A DNA stretch of 64,000 nucleotides, from the NCBI GenBank assembly GCA_041660925.1, contig JBAZVI010000006.1:186001-250000 (forward strand), read 5' to 3'. Source of the stretch: Elusimicrobiota bacterium. GTDB lineage: Bacteria > Elusimicrobiota > Elusimicrobia > UBA1565. A program made the translations under genes and the position numbers. The number at the start of each line of letters is the position of its first letter. The first letter of the stretch is position 1. Of the stretch, positions 9,097 to 17,693 are shown in pieces. A model generated the notes under the pieces. That model worked only from the letters and a program-made list of their open reading frames with translations. It was not told the DNA's origin and did not search any database.

Positions 9097-9142
9097 CGCG
9101 CTCCTTTCTGAAGCGCCCTCGGGCGCTTCAGAAAGGAGCGCG
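9097..9142. terminator. Perfect 22-bp inverted repeat with a two-base loop
   Basis: Arms 9097-9118 and 9121-9142 are exact complements around a TC loop. The right arm contains the stop codon and last codons of the gene that ends at 9128. It most likely terminates that gene, but no U-tract follows on the minus strand, so it could equally be a mobile palindrome or an RNA-stability element. Confidence 0.6.
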
Positions 9143-9961
9143 AAGGGAGAAGAGCCAGCAGGAGTCGTAGCCGGGGCCGTCGAGGACGCGCCGCTCCTCG
9201 CGCGTCGCCCAGAGCTCGAGCCCCTGGAGGGAGGTCCCCGCGCCCAGGGAAAGCGCTGCGGACGCGGGAGAGTAGCGGCGCCGGTGGTCGTCGGTGAGGA
9301 ACTGGGCGCCCGCGGAGAACAGGAGGCGCCCGCCGGAGAGGGCCGCTTCCGCCTCCGCCGCGTAGCGCAGGAACGCCTTCCCCGTGCCGTCCGGCCGCGA
9401 GGGGTAGCCCGCGTTCTTGAAGTACCAGCCGAGCGTCAGCGCGGCGCGCAGAGGATAGGCGCCGCTCTTCGCGGCGGCGGCCTCCCCCCCCTTCCCGGGC
9501 GCCTGCGCCATGCGCAGGGAGGCGCGCAGGTCCCAGACCCGGAAGCCCGAGCCGCCGCGGTCGAGCGGCAGGGCCTCCTCGCGGTCGACCTGGAGGCGGA
9601 ACGCCTCGTCCTGCACGGCGGCGCCGAGCAGATAGTCGAGCGAGCTCAGACGCCAGAGCCCGTGGCCGGCGTCCGTGAGGAACAGGGCGTCGCCGAGCCA
9701 GGCGGCGCGTCCTTCCGCGAGGGCGTCCTGCAGGGCGAGCTGATAGAGGTTGGCCGCGACGCCGCTGCCGTCGGGGCGCGCGGCGGGTCCCGAGCGGTTC
9801 TCGGAGAAGCGTCCCACCCGCAGGAAGCCCGACTGCGGGTGTCCGCTCTTGAAGCTCCCCGGGACGAGCGACTGTCCGAGCAGGGGCTGGAACGGTCCGG
9901 CGGCGCGCACGGGCGCCGCGAGGACGAGGGAGAGCGCGAGCGCGCAGAGAAGCCTCTTCAC
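9128..9961 (-). CDS. Exported protein, possible outer-membrane barrel
   Basis: 277 residues with a GTG start at 9961 and a signal peptide (MKRLLCALALSLVLAAPVRA). I do not recognise a family. The rest is rich in alternating hydrophobic and polar stretches (ALTLGWYFKNAGY, LLFSAGAQFLTDD, CWLFSLRAPF) and ends in phenylalanine, as outer-membrane barrels often do. Gly, Tyr and Trp are common and there is no obvious enzyme motif. A TAGAAT box lies six bases before the start and no Shine-Dalgarno is visible, so the message may have almost no leader. Barrel topology is inference. Confidence 0.7.
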   Translation of the reverse strand: MKRLLCALALSLVLAAPVRAAGPFQPLLGQSLVPGSFKSGHPQSGFLRVGRFSENRSGPAARPDGSGVAANLYQLALQDALAEGRAAWLGDALFLTDAGHGLWRLSSLDYLLGAAVQDEAFRLQVDREEALPLDRGGSGFRVWDLRASLRMAQAPGKGGEAAAAKSGAYPLRAALTLGWYFKNAGYPSRPDGTGKAFLRYAAEAEAALSGGRLLFSAGAQFLTDDHRRRYSPASAALSLGAGTSLQGLELWATREERRVLDGPGYDSCWLFSLRAPF

Positions 9962-10123
9962 GGCTTGATTCTAGCTGTTAAGTCGACGCTTAGCATCGTG
10001 GGCCCCCGGTCCCAGGACGAAGTGGGCGCAATAACTTCCCGCAGAGGACCCAAGGGCCCACAGGGGATTCGGGACTCCGGGTTAGTATAGCGATAAGGAT
10101 TCCGCACCGACACACGGAGAGAT

Positions 10124-12784
10124 ATGAAGAGAACGCTGTCCTCGAAGGTCCTCGCGCTCGCGACGACCCTCGCGCTGCTTGCCGGCACCACGCCGCAGGC
10201 TTTCGCGCAGGTCGTCGTCGCCGCGGGCCGGACCGCCGCCGTCCCGGTCGTCACCGGAGCCGCGGGCGTCGTCCGGCCGGTCGCCCTGCCGACGGGCCTC
10301 AGCATCGTCGGCGGATCGAACGCCGCGCTCCCCCTCGCCCTCCCGACCCTCGTCGGCCAGAGCGTCCGCGCGCTGCCGACCGCGGCTCCGTCCGCCGTCC
10401 CGGTCGCCGCGCAGAGCGCCGCCATCCAGGTTCTGCCCGCCGAGGCCGCGAAGACCGCGCCCGTGCAGGCCGCCGCCGTGAAGGCCGCTCCCGTCGTCGT
10501 CGCCCCCGCGGCCCCGGCGGCCGCGGAAGAGCAGGCCGTCGCGCAGGAGAAGGCCGGCCGCGGCATCATCGCCCGCGTCATCCGCGCCCTCCGGGGAGAG
10601 AAGACCTCCGAGCTGTTCGTCGGCGGCCGCGTCCGCGGCCAGGGCATCCTCCCCTCCGAGGAGCCCACCGAGGTCAACGGGATCCCGCTGGACCAGCGCC
10701 CGAGCATGCCGTCGAAGGGCGTGCGCATCGACCGTTCCTCGCTCCCCGGCCAGCAGCGCTCGCTCCTCGCGCGCATCTTCACGACGAACGCCGCCGACAC
10801 GCTCGCGCTGCCCGGCAGCCCGAAGGACGCCGCCGGCGTCGAAGCGGCCCTGCGGAAGCTCATCGCCGCGGACCCGGCCCGCTTCGGCGGGGTCACGGCC
10901 GACGACCTCTACACGATCCTCGCCCAGAAGGTCGCGGGGCAGGCCGGCCTCACCGACACCGTCTACGTCAGCTTCCGCCAGCAGCTCAACAACGTCCCGA
11001 TGGAAGGCTCGTTCCTCACCTTCACCGTGAAGTTCATCGGCGGGAAGGCCGTCATCATCCACACCGCCGCCCAGCTGTTCCCGAAAGTGGCCGTCGACAC
11101 CGAAGGCAAGCTCGACGAGCAGGCCATCCTCGAGAAGGCCTCCAAGCGCCTCGGCAACCTGCCCAACGCCGCCGAAGACCTCCTCGACCTGGGCGTGAAG
11201 GTCATGCAGGTCCAGGGCGTCTGGCGCACCGTGTCGCTCAAGCAGTCGAAGAGCCTCTCGCTGCTCGTCGCCGTCGACATCAACACCGGAGAGTCCTTCG
11301 CCTGGGACCCGCGCGTGCACGTCGAAGCCGACGGGACGCAGCCCTCCGGGACGAAGGTCCCGGTCCCCGGAGAAGTCGTCGGCCGGGGAGTCAAGGACGG
11401 TCCCATGAAGACGGGCGTCGAGCCCGACGTCCTTCCCCTGGGCCACATCGAGATCAAGACCGCCGACGGCAAGACCTTCTACGCCGACGAGAACGGCTAC
11501 TTCACCGTCGAAGGCGTCGGCGACCAGCCCGTGCAGCTGACGGTCCGCCTCAGCGGCCGCTTCACGACCGTCTCCAACCGCTCGGGCCAGAACCTCACGG
11601 TCACCGTCGTGGCCAAGCCGGGGGAGAAGCTCCGCGCGGTCTTCAACCCGACCGGCGCCGCGGAGGAGGACCTCGCGCAGGTCAACGCCTACTCCCACAT
11701 CACGATGGTGCACGACTGGCTGATCAAGCAGGGCGTGGACCTCGAGGCGATGAAGCGCGCGCTTCCCGTCTACACGAACATCGACGACGAGTGCAACGCG
11801 TACTACACGCCGTATAACCCGAGCCTGAACTTCTTCAAGTCCAGCGTCAACTGCTCGAACTCCTCGTACAACGACGTCTCCATGCACGAGTACGGGCACT
11901 ACATCGACGACATGGCCCACGGCGGGATCCCGAACGGGGGTCTGAGCGAGGGCTGGGGCGACGCGTTCGCGATGTACATCACGAACCAGCCCGTCATCGG
12001 CCGCGGCTTCCTGAGGCAGCAGCAGCCCGACTACATCCGCCACGGCGAGAACAAGTACCAGTACCGCAGCCGCGACGAGGTGCACGCGCAGGGCCAGGCC
12101 TTCATGGGCTTCGCGTGGAAGCTCCGCGCGGGCATGGTCGCGGCCATGGGCGAGGCGCAGGGCGCCGCGCTCGCGACCGCGCTCGTCATCCCGGCCATCC
12201 TGGCCAGCGCCCGCGACATCCCGCAGGCGATCCAGAACATCCTCATGCGCGACGTGAATGCCGACGGCGTCGCGCCGCACTTCGACCTCATCGCGGCCGC
12301 CGCGAAGGCGCACGGCCTCACGCTGAAGAAGCCCGGCTCGGCCGGCCCGCTCGTCGTCATCGACAACGACGGACCGGACCCGATCGAGTCGAACGACCCG
12401 TGGGGCGACCCGTGGGGCGACATGCTCAAGGGCGTGAAGCGCACCGCGAAGGCGCTGACGAACCTGCGGGTCGCGAACCTGCGGGCGAGCCAGACCGTCC
12501 CCGCCGCGAAGGCGCCGGCGGGACTCCTGGCCGCCGGGGTCGAGACCGACCCCTCGCAGGTCCGGGCGAAGCTGACCTTCACGGTCGGCGCCCTGCTGCG
12601 CGGGCGCGTCAAGCGCGAGCTGTCGAAGTTCCTCGACCAGCAGGACGGCATCACCTACAGCCTGAAGGAGTACAAGGGCCTGCTGGAGTCGGACTTCCTG
12701 CTCGTCATCGACGGTCCGCAGGCCAAGGTCGCTCCGGTGACCAAGGCCATCGAGAACTGGTTCCGCGAGCTCGAGAGGAACTGA
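10124..12784 (+). CDS. Exported zinc metallopeptidase, fungalysin/thermolysin-like (HEYGH)
   Basis: 886 residues beginning with a signal peptide (residues 1-29, ending QAFAQ) and an Ala/Val-rich linker to about 150. An FTP-like propeptide segment follows near 285 (VYVSFRQQLNNVP). A beta domain near 440-500 looks like a carboxypeptidase-regulatory or Big-type fold. The zinc site is HEYGH near residue 588 with the third ligand in GLSEGWGD about 20 residues on, the gluzincin layout seen in M36/M4 enzymes. Residues past 720 form a separate C-terminal region of unknown function. An upstream GGAGAG supports the start. It is probably a secreted protease. Confidence 0.85.
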   Translation: MKRTLSSKVLALATTLALLAGTTPQAFAQVVVAAGRTAAVPVVTGAAGVVRPVALPTGLSIVGGSNAALPLALPTLVGQSVRALPTAAPSAVPVAAQSAAIQVLPAEAAKTAPVQAAAVKAAPVVVAPAAPAAAEEQAVAQEKAGRGIIARVIRALRGEKTSELFVGGRVRGQGILPSEEPTEVNGIPLDQRPSMPSKGVRIDRSSLPGQQRSLLARIFTTNAADTLALPGSPKDAAGVEAALRKLIAADPARFGGVTADDLYTILAQKVAGQAGLTDTVYVSFRQQLNNVPMEGSFLTFTVKFIGGKAVIIHTAAQLFPKVAVDTEGKLDEQAILEKASKRLGNLPNAAEDLLDLGVKVMQVQGVWRTVSLKQSKSLSLLVAVDINTGESFAWDPRVHVEADGTQPSGTKVPVPGEVVGRGVKDGPMKTGVEPDVLPLGHIEIKTADGKTFYADENGYFTVEGVGDQPVQLTVRLSGRFTTVSNRSGQNLTVTVVAKPGEKLRAVFNPTGAAEEDLAQVNAYSHITMVHDWLIKQGVDLEAMKRALPVYTNIDDECNAYYTPYNPSLNFFKSSVNCSNSSYNDVSMHEYGHYIDDMAHGGIPNGGLSEGWGDAFAMYITNQPVIGRGFLRQQQPDYIRHGENKYQYRSRDEVHAQGQAFMGFAWKLRAGMVAAMGEAQGAALATALVIPAILASARDIPQAIQNILMRDVNADGVAPHFDLIAAAAKAHGLTLKKPGSAGPLVVIDNDGPDPIESNDPWGDPWGDMLKGVKRTAKALTNLRVANLRASQTVPAAKAPAGLLAAGVETDPSQVRAKLTFTVGALLRGRVKRELSKFLDQQDGITYSLKEYKGLLESDFLLVIDGPQAKVAPVTKAIENWFRELERN

Positions 12785-12803
12785 GTCCCGCGTCATCGCA
12801 CGG

Positions 12804-12841
12804 CCGCCCGGGAGGCGAAAGCCTCCCGGGCGGTTCTTTTT
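12804..12841 (+). terminator. Intrinsic terminator after the HEYGH peptidase
   Basis: A 13-bp GC-rich stem (12804-12816 with 12821-12833) closed by a GAAA tetraloop and followed by TTCTTTTT. This is a textbook Rho-independent terminator. Confidence 0.92.
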
Positions 12842-12931
12842 CCGACGGAGGATTTGAAGAGGCGCTCCCGAAAAAGATATCCTCGACGCATGGCCGCAAC
12901 CGGCCAAATCCAGAAGGGAGAGAACAATAAA

Positions 12932-13114
12932 ATGACGAAGGTCTACTTCGCACTGCCGCTGATCGCGCTCATGCTGGCCGCCGCCTGCAAGAAGCAGGAA
13001 GCCGCCGTGACCGAGCAGCCCGCTGTCGAGCAGGTCGCGACGACGCCCGCTCCGGCCGCCCCCACCGCCGCCCCGGCCGCCGCTCCGGCCCCTGCCGCTC
13101 CGGTCAAGAAGTAA
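12932..13114 (+). CDS. Small Ala/Pro-rich lipoprotein
   Basis: 60 residues from the ATG at 12932, preceded by AAGGGAGAG. Residues 1-19 form a lipoprotein signal ending in the lipobox LAAAC, so the mature protein would start at the Cys near residue 19 and be lipidated. The remainder is almost all Ala, Pro, Val, Thr and Glu and ends in VKK, a low-complexity tail that may span the periplasm or contact peptidoglycan. It sits between two strong terminators, so it is transcribed on its own. Such small lipoproteins are often abundant structural proteins; the role here is not known. Confidence 0.8.
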   Translation: MTKVYFALPLIALMLAAACKKQEAAVTEQPAVEQVATTPAPAAPTAAPAAAPAPAAPVKK

Positions 13115-13130
13115 GTCCTTTCCTCGAAGG

Positions 13131-13168
13131 AAGCCCCGGGGACGCGAGCCCCCGGGGCTTCTCTTTTT
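13131..13168 (+). terminator. Intrinsic terminator after the small lipoprotein
   Basis: Arms AAGCCCCGGGG (13131-13141) and CCCCGGGGCTT (13150-13160) followed by CTCTTTTT. Confidence 0.92.
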
Positions 13169-13299
13169 CCTCTCCCCGTGAGAACCGGGAGTCGACGCAA
13201 GCCCTTCGATCCGTCACCGTCCGGGATAGGCCCCTTGCCGCGGGCGGGAGACCCGGGATGCCCCTGCCCCCGCGTCCGCTCCGCCGTATACTCACGAGG

Positions 13300-14415
13300 A
13301 TGAAGACCTTGTGCGCCCTCCTCCTGGCCGCCGCGGCCTCCCCGGCCTCCGCGCTCTGGATCGACTACCCCGTGAAGGAATCCGGACGCGCCCATTGCTC
13401 CGCGGACGAGCTGCGCCGACCGCCCCCCCTCTACCTGATCGGGGAGTGCCACAAGGCGCAGAGTTCGAAGAAGGTCCGCCAGGCGCTGGCGCAGGAGAGC
13501 GCCGCGGGGAGGCTCTACGCGGGGCTCGAGTCCGGCGGGACGAAGGCCGTCATGCCGTGGGACCTCCGGGAGACCCACGCCGCCTACGGCGTCCCCTACG
13601 GGGAGTCCTCGCGCCTCTACGGCGTCGATTCCCCCTTCGCGTACGCGCTCGTGCGCAGCTACACCCTCATCGGCTTCTTCCAGGACGACCGGCCTCAGGA
13701 GCGTGACCGCTCGCAATGGGGCTCGGAGTTCTCGGCCTACTGCCGGGGACTGAAGGGAAACCCGTACGCGAAGCGCGCCTGGGAGGACGCGCGCGCGGCT
13801 CTGGGCGCGGGAGCCCCGCCGTTCCTCTCCTCCGGGCTGGAGCGCTGCGAGGACTGGCCGAAGGAGGCGGAGAACATCCCCGCCTCGACCCTGCTGGCCT
13901 TCGCGAGCGCGAACAACGCGGCGTTCGTCGCGCTGGCCAACGAGAAGTTCCTTCCCGCCATGGGGCTCTCCTCCCCCCTTGCGCCGTATGAGGAGAACCT
14001 CGTGTTCTCTTTCCTCTACCGCAAGAGCATGAGCCGCTCGGCGGCGACGGTCCTCTCCTCCCTGCGCGACCGGGACATGGGAGACAACGCCATCGACCTG
14101 TACTGCCGGGCCGCGGCCGAGGGGAAGCCCCTGGCCGTCAGCGTCGGAGCCGAGCACCTCTCCGGCATCGAGGACCGGCTGCGGGCGTGGGCGGGGGAGC
14201 GAATACCCCTGCGCGTCTCCCACTCCTACGACACGGAAGCCCTCGGCGGCTGCGCCTCCGATTCGGTCGCCGCGGCCGCTCTCCTGAAGGAGATCCGCGG
14301 CCTGACGGGAAAGAAGGAGCGTCTCCCGGGACCGGATGCGTCCGTGCTGGTCCCGCCGGAGCTGAGGGAGCGTCTGGATGGACTCATGAGGGAAGACCCG
14401 TTCACAGGAAGATGA
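13300..14415 (+). CDS. Exported TraB/ChaN-like protein
   Basis: 371 residues from the ATG at 13300, the first codon of a signal peptide (MKTLCALLLAAAASPASA). An upstream start at 13258 would bury it and was rejected. Two motifs suggest the TraB/GumN/ChaN superfamily: YLIGECHKA near residue 47, and later RDRDMGDNAI followed by SVGAEHLSGIEDRL, the His/Glu pairs that usually mark that fold. Members include haem-binding and peptidase-like proteins of uncertain chemistry. Several Cys residues (five or more in the mature part) could form disulfides in the periplasm. A TATACT box lies seven bases before CACGAGG-ATG region, implying a very short leader. Assignment is tentative. Confidence 0.72.
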   Translation: MKTLCALLLAAAASPASALWIDYPVKESGRAHCSADELRRPPPLYLIGECHKAQSSKKVRQALAQESAAGRLYAGLESGGTKAVMPWDLRETHAAYGVPYGESSRLYGVDSPFAYALVRSYTLIGFFQDDRPQERDRSQWGSEFSAYCRGLKGNPYAKRAWEDARAALGAGAPPFLSSGLERCEDWPKEAENIPASTLLAFASANNAAFVALANEKFLPAMGLSSPLAPYEENLVFSFLYRKSMSRSAATVLSSLRDRDMGDNAIDLYCRAAAEGKPLAVSVGAEHLSGIEDRLRAWAGERIPLRVSHSYDTEALGGCASDSVAAAALLKEIRGLTGKKERLPGPDASVLVPPELRERLDGLMREDPFTGR

Positions 14416-14429
14416 GCCCTTCCGCATTG

Positions 14430-14520
14430 TCCTCCCCCGCGGGGAGGGCAGGGTGGGGGCCAGCCTTGGCCAAAGCCCCCCACCCAACCCTCCCCCTCGG
14501 GGGGAGGCAGTAGGGAAGGG
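14430..14520. repeat. Dispersed CCTCCCC/GGGGAGG repeat, copy a
   Basis: Intergenic GC-rich palindrome with the arms CCTCCCCC and GGGGAGG followed by GCAGGGTGGGGG, then a second half in inverted order. The same motif recurs near 31500, 31640, 51340, 58760, 60775 and 63810. It lies between convergent genes and could also act as a terminator. Confidence 0.65.
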
Positions 14521-14533
14521 TATGCGCCGAACG

Positions 14534-15262
14534 TCAGTGCGGGGCTTTAGGGATCCGGTACTCGCGCATGCGGCGCAGGTAGACGTCGATCTTCCGGAGA
14601 GTGACGGGGTCGGGTTCGCGGCTCGGGTTGAGCCGGTAAGGACTCGGCAGGGCCACGACGAGGGCCACGGCCTCCTCCGCGGTGAGCTCGGAGGCGTGCT
14701 TCTCGAAGTAGGCCTGGCTCGCCGCTTCGGCGCCGAAGATCCCCTCCCCCCACTCCACGATGTTGAGGTAGATCTCGAGGATGCGCTCCTTCTCGATGGA
14801 GCGGTCCAGGTGCCGGGCGATGAGGAGCTCCTTGAACTTGCGGGCCGGACTTCGCCGGGGAGAGAGGAAGAGGTTGCGCGCGACCTGCTGGGTGATGGTG
14901 CTCGCCCCGCGGGCCAGGCGCCGGCGCTTGAGGTTGTAGCTCGCCGCCTGCTTGAGCGCGTCCCAGTCCACGCCGCGATGCGTGTAGAAGCGGTCGTCCT
15001 CCGCGACGAGCACGGCGCTGCGCAGGTACGGGGAGATGTCCTCGAGCGGGACCCACCGCATCGAATACTCCGGGCGCCCCCCCTGGCGCAGCATGCGCCG
15101 GACGTAGAGCTCCGTGTACTTCGTCGTGCGGGGATTTTCGACGCGCAGGGCGGAGACGTCGGGCAGCCAGGCCCAGTAGCCGACGCAAGCGGCGGCGCAG
15201 GCGAGCAGGGAGAGCGCGGCGGCGGCGAGCGTCCGTGCGGTCATCGAGGAGCCCCTCAGCAT
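14534..15262 (-). CDS. mtgA: Monofunctional peptidoglycan glycosyltransferase
   Basis: About 242 residues from an ATG at 15262 (alternative ATG at 15244). One N-terminal membrane segment anchors a GT51 domain. The catalytic motif is present as EDDRFYTHRGVDWDAL (Glu in AEDDRF), followed by GASTITQQVARNLFLS and EIYLNIVEWGEGIFG, all hallmarks of the family. It polymerises lipid II into glycan strands on the outer face of the inner membrane, without a transpeptidase domain. The start overlaps the end of the YacP-type gene upstream, so it is the last gene of a four-gene set. Its link to a helicase and an rRNA methyltransferase looks positional only. Confidence 0.93.
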   Translation of the reverse strand: MLRGSSMTARTLAAAALSLLACAAACVGYWAWLPDVSALRVENPRTTKYTELYVRRMLRQGGRPEYSMRWVPLEDISPYLRSAVLVAEDDRFYTHRGVDWDALKQAASYNLKRRRLARGASTITQQVARNLFLSPRRSPARKFKELLIARHLDRSIEKERILEIYLNIVEWGEGIFGAEAASQAYFEKHASELTAEEAVALVVALPSPYRLNPSREPDPVTLRKIDVYLRRMREYRIPKAPH

Positions 15263-15648
15263 CGCCCCGTCCTCAGGCGCGCCTCGAAATCCGCGAAGCC
15301 GAGGGTCCGCGCTCCCTCGCGCCGCACGTCGTCGGCGAGGCCCCCGTCCTCCGTGACGACGACGGCTCCCCGGCCCTCGCGGGCGAGGACCCGGACCGAG
15401 CCGAGGATCATGTCGTCGGCCGAGCCGCTCATGGGGAAGCGCACCTGGACCGCGTCGACCCGCACGCCGAGCGGGCGGCGCGGCCCGTCGAAGAAGACCT
15501 CGACGCGGATGCGTCCCGCGGAGGCCCCGGCGAGACGGTCGATGCGGGACACCCACTCCTCGGTCCGCGCGTCCTCCATCTCGGGGAAGCGGGGGTCGTA
15601 GCCGCCCCGGCGGACCGCGTTGGAGCCGTCGACGAGATAGACCCTCAC
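15256..15648 (-). CDS. YacP-type NYN/PIN-fold nuclease
   Basis: 130 residues from a GTG at 15648 that overlaps the helicase stop as GTGA. The N-terminal VYLVDGSNAVR and the central GSADDMIL, followed by VVVTEDGGLADDV, give the acidic residues of the PIN-like active site. The arrangement matches the YacP/Rae1 (NYN_YacP) family, ribosome-associated or RNA-cleaving endonucleases. It is shorter than the usual 170 residues but the core looks complete. Position between an SF1 helicase and mtgA, and downstream of an rRNA methyltransferase, suggests an RNA-related role for the first three genes of the operon. Confidence 0.82.
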   Translation of the reverse strand: MRVYLVDGSNAVRRGGYDPRFPEMEDARTEEWVSRIDRLAGASAGRIRVEVFFDGPRRPLGVRVDAVQVRFPMSGSADDMILGSVRVLAREGRGAVVVTEDGGLADDVRREGARTLGFADFEARLRTGRC

Positions 15649-17693
15649 GTCGTCTTCCTCAACGGCGGGTCGCAGAGGCGCGGGAGGATGCTGCGCGTCC
15701 CGCCGTCCCCGAAGCGGACCTCGAGGACCCACTCCTCCTCTCCGTCGACGAGCTGGAGCGAGCGGCGCAGGACGATGCCCCGGCCGTGACGGCCGTGCTC
15801 GACCCCTTCCCCGGGCTCGAAGGCGGCCGGGCTCCCGGCGGGAGGCGCGGCCTCCGGCGCGGGCGCCTCCTTCGGCGCGGCCGGGAGGCGGGAGCCGTCC
15901 ACCGCTTTCGCGCGCTCGAGGAGGCGTTGGAAGACGCGCAGGCCCGCGGCGTAGGGCGCGTCGGCCTCGGCGCCCTCGACCGCGAGGGAGAGGGCCTTGC
16001 GCGCGCCGAGCACGACGACCTTCGTGCGCGCGCGGCTGAGGGCGACGTTGAGGCGGTTGGGATCGAAGAGGAAGCCGGCGAGACGCGCGAGGTAGGCCGG
16101 CTTCGAGCTCGTCAGGGAGAGCACGACCATCTCGCGCTCCTGTCCCTGGAAGCGTTCGACCGTCGCGCAGAGCGTGCGCGTCCCCTCGAGCAGGAAGCGC
16201 ACGCGGTTGCACTGCGCGCGGTAGGGCGCGATGATCCCGATCCCCTCGGGCGGCAGCCCGCAGCGCGCGGCCTCGCGCGCGAGCGCGGCGGCCCACAGCG
16301 CCTCCTTCTCGGAGACGGAGCGGCACTCCTCGTGCGGGACGTCCACGAAGACGAGCGCGTTCTCCGGCCGCAGGACCTCGTCGAAGCCCGGCGCCGGACG
16401 CCGCCCGAGCGTCAGGACGCGGGGGGCGGCCTCGGCGGTCGGCTCGAGGCGTCCGCCGTAGAAGAGGTCGCTGACGACCGAACAGAGCTCCCGGTTCAGG
16501 CGCCGGGTGCGCGCGAGCATGGGCGGGTCGCCGTAGCGGCGGCGCAGATGAGACATCACGGAGACCCGCGGCGGCGGCTCGTCCCCGTCGTACGACGAGG
16601 ATTCCACCACCGGCGGAAGCTGGGCGTCGTCGCCGATGAAGACCGTCCGCCGGCCGAGCAGGCGCGCGCCGAGGGCGAGCCCGAGCGGGGCCTGCCCCGC
16701 CTCGTCGAAGAGGACGACGTCGTAGGGCGGACGCCCCGCGGAAAGGTCGGAGGCCTGCTGGGCGGCGGCGTAGACCGTCGCGCCCGCGATGAGCCCTCCC
16801 GGGCGCTTGGGCAGCCGCAGGGCGGGGCGCACGCCTTCCGGCAGGCCCTCGTTGTGGCCGCGCGAGGCGCCGAGCTTGAAGAGGGACTCCCCGATGAACT
16901 CCTCGAGGCCGGGGTGCTCCGCGCGCAGACGGCGCGCGGTCCAGAAGACCTCCCCGAGCGCGTTGTGGATGGCCTGGTGAGAGACGGCGGTCACGAGGAC
17001 CCGCGCGCCCTCCTCCCGCGCGAGGTGGAGCGCGAGGCGCGCGAGCAGGTGCGTCTTGCCGGTCCCGGGCGGCCCCTGCACCGCGGCCCACGCGCGGCAG
17101 CCGAGGGCGCAGGAGAAGGCCGCGCGGGCGCTCTCCTCGAGCCCCTCGGCGTACGGGGAGGAGGGCCCACCCGCGGGAGGCTCCTCCTCGGACTCCCCTC
17201 CGGAGAGCCAGGCGTCGAGGCCGACGCGCTCGGCGCAGCGCAGGATCTCGCGCTGGAGGTCGAGGAGGTCGAAGACGTCCTCGTCGAGCACCCAGGGCTC
17301 GGAGGACTCGAGGACGGCGGGGTCCTCCACGCTTCCCGAGAGGACGAAGCGGTAGCCCGACGCGTCGCGGCGGTCGTGGACCAGCTCGAAGCGGGCGACG
17401 GGACGGCGGGGGTCTCCGTGGCTCAGGCGCAGGCGCGCGCCGGGACGGAACCGGGACTCGTTGCTCGGGGCGCTGAACACGCGCATCGGCTCGCCCCGCT
17501 CGCGCGACTCCCCCTCGTAGCGGAGGCCGTCGACGGCGAGCCCGGCGGCGACGCGGTCCTCGAGCGGACGGTCGTAGACCGCCTCGTGGGTCTCCCGGCG
17601 CGCCATCCCCTCGCGCTCGGCGACCTCGAGGAGCTCCGCGATCTCGGGAGTCTCGGGGACCCAGTCGCCCGGGTCCCGGGCGTCTTCGCTCAA
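15645..17693 (-). CDS. SF1 helicase, UPF1/DNA2-like (AAA_11/AAA_12)
   Basis: 682 residues if read from a TTG at 17693 that overlaps the previous stop (TTGA). Longer reading frames run into the methyltransferase gene. Walker A is GPPGTGKTHLL, motif II is VVLFDEAGQAP, motif III is GDDAQLPPVV, motif V is VERFQGQEREMVV and motif VI is NVALSRARTKVVVLG. This order defines the DNA2/NAM7/UPF1 branch, which unwinds RNA or DNA 5' to 3'. An N-terminal beta-rich part (about 60-190) probably corresponds to the 1B/stalk region. The downstream YacP-type nuclease gene makes RNA processing plausible. Confidence 0.87.
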   Translation of the reverse strand: MSEDARDPGDWVPETPEIAELLEVAEREGMARRETHEAVYDRPLEDRVAAGLAVDGLRYEGESRERGEPMRVFSAPSNESRFRPGARLRLSHGDPRRPVARFELVHDRRDASGYRFVLSGSVEDPAVLESSEPWVLDEDVFDLLDLQREILRCAERVGLDAWLSGGESEEEPPAGGPSSPYAEGLEESARAAFSCALGCRAWAAVQGPPGTGKTHLLARLALHLAREEGARVLVTAVSHQAIHNALGEVFWTARRLRAEHPGLEEFIGESLFKLGASRGHNEGLPEGVRPALRLPKRPGGLIAGATVYAAAQQASDLSAGRPPYDVVLFDEAGQAPLGLALGARLLGRRTVFIGDDAQLPPVVESSSYDGDEPPPRVSVMSHLRRRYGDPPMLARTRRLNRELCSVVSDLFYGGRLEPTAEAAPRVLTLGRRPAPGFDEVLRPENALVFVDVPHEECRSVSEKEALWAAALAREAARCGLPPEGIGIIAPYRAQCNRVRFLLEGTRTLCATVERFQGQEREMVVLSLTSSKPAYLARLAGFLFDPNRLNVALSRARTKVVVLGARKALSLAVEGAEADAPYAAGLRVFQRLLERAKAVDGSRLPAAPKEAPAPEAAPPAGSPAAFEPGEGVEHGRHGRGIVLRRSLQLVDGEEEWVLEVRFGDGGTRSILPRLCDPPLRKTT

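Noticed and set aside
5080..9111. A 1343-codon open frame on the plus strand.
   Set aside because: It runs opposite to four well-supported minus-strand genes (DUF47, PLD-fold, subtilase and part of the barrel gene). Its product is low in complexity (Asp/Val/Glu/Leu/His-rich) as expected for the complement of GC-rich codons.
10082..12907. A 941-codon open frame on the minus strand.
   Set aside because: It mirrors the HEYGH peptidase gene and shows only antisense composition, with no domain motif.
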